Of a stretch of 64,000 nucleotides of DNA, positions 60,540 to 64,000 are shown piece after piece (position 1 is the stretch's first letter; each line of letters opens with the position of its first letter). Position numbers and translations under genes: made by a program. Origin of the DNA: Saccharomycopsis malanga (lineage: Eukaryota; Ascomycota; Saccharomycetes; Ascoideales; Saccharomycopsidaceae); contig CP025323.1 of NCBI GenBank assembly GCA_004014935.1, positions 3,053,001-3,117,000 on the forward strand, written 5' to 3'. Below the pieces are notes generated by a model. That model saw only the letters and a program-made list of their open reading frames with translations, was not told the origin of the DNA and did not search any database.

Positions 60540-61553
60540 ATGACCATTTTTATTCTTGTCAATAAAGAAAACTTTCCGTTCACTGCTGAGAAATGGGATG
60601 AATTAGCCAAGGCACACCCAGAAGTAACTTTGATATATGATGAATCCAAAAGTTTTGAGGATTTCATTTCAAAGATTGAGCGCAATGAAAACAACATTGC
60701 TAAGATTGATTATATCGCTGGTGTGAAAAACGATTACAACTTGGATGGTTCTGTATTTGACAAATTGCCAAATTTGAAGGCAGTATCGTTTTCATCAGCA
60801 GGGTACAACCAAATTGACTTTCAAGAAGCCACTAAACGGAAGATTCAGATCTCGAGGGTCTATGATTTGGACACCTCCACTGCTGATACCAATCTATTTT
60901 TGCTTCTTGGAGCAATGCGTTTCTATCAAGTGGGAATCAAAGATTTGTATATCCATCAAGTATTCCGTAACCCAACACAGGTTGGTGTTGCTCCTAACGG
61001 CTTAACTTTAGGTATTGTAGGTTTAGGTGCCATTGGACGTCAAGTTGCAGCTCGTGCCAAGCCTTTAGGATTTGGTAAAATCTTATATTATAATAGAAAC
61101 CCCGTTAGCAAGGAAATTGAGCAGGAATTGGGTGTAGAGTATGTCAGCAGCATTGATGAATTGGTTTCTCAAGCTGATGTCATTGATTTAAATTGTGCTT
61201 TGACAAAGGAAACTTATCATTTAATCAACGAAGATCGTATTCAAAAAATGAAGGATGGAGTAATCATCATAAACACTGCCAGAGGAGATGTTATTGATGA
61301 AACTGCTTTGCTCAAGTATTTGAAAAATGGGAAAATCCTTTCTGCCGGGTTGGATGTTTTCCATAACGAACCAGGTATTAATTACGAATTGGTTCAGATG
61401 GATAATGTCATTGCTTTGCCACACTTAGGAAGTTACTCCAAAGCAACCCGTGTTAATGCTCAGTTGACGGTGTTTAAGAACGTTGAAAACTTTCTTAAAA
61501 CAGGAAAGTTGATTAGTTATATTGGTGAACAAAAGGATGTTAATTTCGATTGA
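60540..61553 (+). CDS. D-2-hydroxyacid dehydrogenase (glyoxylate reductase-like)
   Basis: A 337-residue NAD(P)-dependent reductase of the D-isomer 2-hydroxyacid family. The Rossmann domain starts near residue 155 with LGIVGLGAIGRQVAARAKPLG (GxGxxG). The catalytic set is visible: Arg in INTARGD, Glu in FHNEPG and His in LPHLGSYS. The N-terminal substrate domain (LPNLKAVSFSSAGYNQIDF) is also typical. Size and motifs are like S. cerevisiae Gor1 (350 residues) and its paralogue Ypl113c. The position two after the Rossmann glycines is Arg (GRQVA), which might favour NADP but is not decisive. The substrate is probably glyoxylate or a related 2-oxoacid. The ATG at 60540 follows the favourable context ACCAAA. 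Confidence 0.87.
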   Translation: MTIFILVNKENFPFTAEKWDELAKAHPEVTLIYDESKSFEDFISKIERNENNIAKIDYIAGVKNDYNLDGSVFDKLPNLKAVSFSSAGYNQIDFQEATKRKIQISRVYDLDTSTADTNLFLLLGAMRFYQVGIKDLYIHQVFRNPTQVGVAPNGLTLGIVGLGAIGRQVAARAKPLGFGKILYYNRNPVSKEIEQELGVEYVSSIDELVSQADVIDLNCALTKETYHLINEDRIQKMKDGVIIINTARGDVIDETALLKYLKNGKILSAGLDVFHNEPGINYELVQMDNVIALPHLGSYSKATRVNAQLTVFKNVENFLKTGKLISYIGEQKDVNFD

Positions 61554-61892
61554 TTATTGTTTGGCTACTGTATACATTAAATAAACTTGATAAATTCTAA
61601 TTTCAAATTTGAACAAATTACAAGTCAGTGTATGTAAATTAAATGGCTTAAAAGATACAACTTTGTTGAATAGATATTTTGTTCATGTAATGGTTTGTAC
61701 AATACAATAAATCAGCATCTTACATTTTACAAGCCTGTAAAAATAATCACATCATCACATTTATATAGATGCTAAGACAAATAGTTGTCCTATATACTGT
61801 CAATCAAAGTATTATTCCCGTCAGCGGATATTAACAACTGTTTTAGGTTATCTCCGCAAGATCTGAAAATTGAAATTTAGGCTCTCCGAAAG

Positions 61893-61901
61893 TATAAAAA
61901 A
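61893..61901 (+). promoter_or_regulatory. TATA box of the aminopropyltransferase gene
   Basis: TATAAAAAA lies 71 bp before the start at 61964, a normal distance for yeast. Confidence 0.5.
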
Positions 61902-61930
61902 CCCCTAGTATGAGTAACTCTTAACAATTA

Positions 61931-61954
61931 ATGCTGTTCAGAGGTAAAAAGTAA
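61931..61954 (+). promoter_or_regulatory. Short upstream ORF (7 codons) before the aminopropyltransferase
   Basis: ATG at 61931 opens a frame MLFRGKK that stops at 61954, nine bases before the main start. It begins only 38 bp after the TATA box starts, so whether it is in the mRNA depends on the transcription start. If it is, it could regulate translation. Confidence 0.45.
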
Positions 61955-61963
61955 AGGCGCAAA

Positions 61964-62851
61964 ATGACAGAATTGACACATCCTACTATTAAAGACGGCT
62001 GGTTTTCTGAACAAAATGACGCCAGTTTTCCTGGCCAGGCTTTTCAGCTTCAAGTCAAAAAAATTCTTTTCACTGAAAAGTCCGCTTTCCAAGATATTCT
62101 TGTTTTCGAATCCACTACCTACGGGAACGTGCTAGTTCTAGATGGCATTGTTCAGTGCACTGAACGTGATGAATTCTCATATCAAGAGCTCATTGCAAAC
62201 GTTCCATTGTTTGCTCATCCAAATCCAAAACGGGTATTGATCATTGGAGGAGGAGACGGCGGTGTTCTTCGCGAAGTGTTGAAACATGATTCTCAAATAG
62301 AAGAAGTGATCTTGGTGGAAATTGATGAGTATGTTATCAATTTGAGTAAAAAGTATTTTCCAGGAATGTCTGTTGGATTCAATCATCCAAAGGTAAAAGT
62401 TGTGCTTACTGATGGGTTCAAATTCTTGCAAGAAAACAAAAAACAATTTGACGTTATCATCACTGATTCGTCTGATCCAGAAGGTCCTGCTCAAAACTTT
62501 TTCGAAATCCAATATTTCAAACTATTGCAAGACTCTTTATCCGATAACAATGGGATCATAATCTCTCAATCCTCGGAAAATATCTGGTTAAACGTAGAAA
62601 AAATCCGTAGCTTGCTTCAAGTTTATAGAAAGGTCTTTCCTGTTGTCAAATATTGTTACACATGTACTCCTTCATACACCTCTGGCCAGCTTGGGCTTAT
62701 TGTTTGTAGTAACAATGCCGCAATTGGGGTTTCCAAGCCAGTAAGAACCATACCAAAAGACGAAGAAAGAAAATTGTTCAAATATTACAATAGCCAATTG
62801 CACGAAGCAAGCTTTATCTTGCCTACTGAAGCCAAAAATTTGCTACAGTAG
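61964..62851 (+). CDS. SPE4: Aminopropyltransferase, spermine synthase (Spe4) type
   Basis: A 295-residue polyamine enzyme that uses decarboxylated S-adenosylmethionine to extend putrescine or spermidine. Family motifs are YGNVLVLDGIVQCTERDEFSYQE, IGGGDGGVLREVLKH (cofactor), VEIDEYVINLSKKY, and IITDSSDPEGPA (catalytic Asp). The C-terminal part favours spermine synthase: QSSENIWLN and YCYTCTPSYTSGQLGLIVCSNN match what I recall of yeast Spe4, whereas Spe3 has TIPTYPTGTIGFMVCSK. Spermidine synthase remains possible, as the two differ little. I saw no in-frame CTG codon, suggesting biased codon use. The start at 61964 matches the family N-terminus (HPTIKDGWFSE). Confidence 0.88.
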   Translation: MTELTHPTIKDGWFSEQNDASFPGQAFQLQVKKILFTEKSAFQDILVFESTTYGNVLVLDGIVQCTERDEFSYQELIANVPLFAHPNPKRVLIIGGGDGGVLREVLKHDSQIEEVILVEIDEYVINLSKKYFPGMSVGFNHPKVKVVLTDGFKFLQENKKQFDVIITDSSDPEGPAQNFFEIQYFKLLQDSLSDNNGIIISQSSENIWLNVEKIRSLLQVYRKVFPVVKYCYTCTPSYTSGQLGLIVCSNNAAIGVSKPVRTIPKDEERKLFKYYNSQLHEASFILPTEAKNLLQ

Positions 62852-63447
62852 ATGTATCAAAACTGTGGAGTATTTGCTTTGGCATGAAAGTCTATCAATG
62901 TCCTGTGTAGAGATCTGCATATATTGAAATGTTTGCTTTATACATTATTATATGTAGTGGTCAAATTGTCTAAATAACTCGTATCAGTGTCAAAAATGAG
63001 AGACGCTAAAAAAACATGTCTGAATTGCGATCAAAATTGCTTGATCAGAACTCATTATGAGTTTAGTCAGTTCAGTGCAGTATCATAAGAAATTATAAGA
63101 TTACACTATCAAGCCACTATCGGCTATATGTGGTTTTTCAAAAATTTTCAAATCTAATTATACGCTATTATAATTTCATGGTCAACTTTTATGCTGCACT
63201 TGTCAACTTGTTCTTGTCCATTAATGCAATTGGGTATATTTTTTCTTATTAACCATTGATACAAATTGTAAGTGGCGATCTAATAACCGACCATATTTCT
63301 GAATAAGTAGCATACATTAAATCAAAATATGAAGAATGCTATCTAAAAAGCGAACTAAAAGATGCAAACAGTAACAAACATTATGTAAAAGCTAACAAAT
63401 GAAAACAACTAACCTGTTTTAATAAAAAGAAGAAGAAAAAAAAAGAT
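62852..63447. other. Intergenic between convergent aminopropyltransferase and transporter genes
   Basis: A 596-bp AT-rich region containing both 3' flanks; an A-rich run lies just after the transporter stop (63424-63446). Nothing else recognised. Confidence 0.5.
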
Positions 63448-64000
63448 TTAAATACTCTTGTTACTGACATCTGTCTTGTGTTCACTATGTTCCACATTTA
63501 TCTTTTCATCAATAGAAGAAGAGTTGTCTCCCAATTGAGACAAGTCAAATCCAGTAGATTCCAAGTAATCTAAGAATGCTTTATCTTCACGCAACATTGC
63601 TTCTGGACTAACATCAGGAAGTAAGAATAAAGCCAAGCCAGCAGAGAACAAAGCCAAGGCAGAAGAAATGTAATATGGGACTTTCAAACCGTATTTGTCC
63701 TGAATAACTGGGAAAACCCAGGTACCTACGAAACCACCGATTTTACCTACAGCAGCGGAGATGGCGTAATAACTGCCTCTGATTGGAGTCGCCCCAGTTT
63801 TAGAAGCTAAACAACCCAAGTTATCGCCAGCACCAAATTCACCCAAAGTCATGAAAATACCATACATGACAGTGAAACCAGCAACATGATGTTTCAAGGT
63901 GTCGTAACCACCAGCCAAACCAAAACCAAAGGCAGCTTGGGCCACCAAACCTACAACTAGAGTGATTCTTGGGCCCAAGTAATCAGCAGCAACTGCACCT
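63448..64000 (-). CDS. Glycerophosphodiester (Git1-type) MFS transporter, C-terminal part
   Basis: The frame is open from the stop at 63448 to the window end, so only the last ~183 residues are seen and the start lies beyond 64000. The segment AVAADYLGPRITLVVGL begins inside the window edge and is an MFS loop plus helix. Next come FGAGDNLGCLASKTGATPIRGSYYAISAAVGKIGGFVGTWVFP and a final helix (ISSALALFSAGLALFLLP). These match the phosphate/glycerophosphoinositol permease group (Git1, Pho84-like); the GxxRGxxYxxxAAxGKxGxxxG pattern is typical. The cytosolic tail is Ser/Asp-rich. The substrate is likely glycerophosphoinositol or glycerophosphocholine, by family only. Confidence 0.82.
   Translation of the reverse strand, partial: GAVAADYLGPRITLVVGLVAQAAFGFGLAGGYDTLKHHVAGFTVMYGIFMTLGEFGAGDNLGCLASKTGATPIRGSYYAISAAVGKIGGFVGTWVFPVIQDKYGLKVPYYISSALALFSAGLALFLLPDVSPEAMLREDKAFLDYLESTGFDLSQLGDNSSSIDEKINVEHSEHKTDVSNKSI

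Larger units (their letters stand above)
61554..61963. other. Intergenic: dehydrogenase 3' flank and aminopropyltransferase promoter
   Basis: A 410-bp spacer with the TATA box and short upstream ORF listed next; no other element recognised. Confidence 0.5.

Noticed and set aside
1-64000. CUG-Ser (Candida-type) genetic code, suggested by scarce CTG codons in PSE1 and the aminopropyltransferase gene
   Set aside because: CTG at invariant leucines of the glucan synthase shows it is read as Leu; scarcity reflects codon bias.

Overview
This is a gene-dense, AT-rich piece of a budding-yeast (Saccharomycotina) nuclear chromosome. It holds 23 protein genes I can support, two of them cut by the window edges, plus one doubtful small ORF. 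Yeast features include a 117-nt intron with the invariant TACTAAC branch site, PAC/RRPE motifs before a ribosome-biogenesis gene, TATA boxes before nutrient and cell-wall genes, small GPI cell-wall proteins and mostly intronless genes. In-frame CTG codons in the glucan synthase gene fall on invariant leucines (ECLKIRS, SQTLYRT), so CTG is read as leucine. That argues against the CUG-Ser (Candida albicans) and CUG-Ala clades; I cannot name the species. I saw no tRNA, rRNA, transposon, CRISPR array or viral remnant.

Left part (1-19 kb): the 3' end of an EST/SMG-like PIN-domain gene, then the Wee1 kinase SWE1 on the plus strand. A minus-strand run follows: PXR1 (G-patch nucleolar protein), PSE1 (karyopherin), a CBS/PB1 protein of the Mug70 type, and an FKS-family 1,3-beta-glucan synthase. 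Middle (19-37 kb): a 2.6-kb gene-free stretch, a Dal5-type anion transporter, a Ser/Thr/Ala-rich GPI cell-wall protein, then minus-strand SLS1 (mitochondrial), a CSC1-type channel and a spliced REF2/PNUTS-like gene.

Right part (37-64 kb): a FAR10/VPS64-type FHA protein and a SET methyltransferase (plus). Then a large protein with two DH-PH-like modules around a CNH domain, an Arg81-like Zn2Cys6 factor, a tiny GPI wall protein and SWT1 (minus). THI80 and an orphan gene follow (plus), then the divergent pair MIX17/CAB5, a D-2-hydroxyacid dehydrogenase and a SPE4-type aminopropyltransferase. The window ends inside a GIT-type glycerophosphodiester transporter.

The genes do not form one pathway; this is ordinary yeast gene order with several divergent promoters (REF2/FAR10, SWT1/THI80, MIX17/CAB5). 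Some themes recur: cell wall and Rho signalling (FKS, two GPI proteins, the Rho-GEF-like protein), RNA processing and quality control (PXR1, REF2, SWT1, the Esl-like protein), and mitochondria/CoA (SLS1, MIX17, CAB5). No clearly new multi-gene system is visible. The best leads are the DH-PH/CNH/DH-PH architecture, the orphan 136-residue gene, the FKS paralogue with a divergent second hot spot, the GPI protein mixing two wall-protein motifs, and the short uORF before the aminopropyltransferase.
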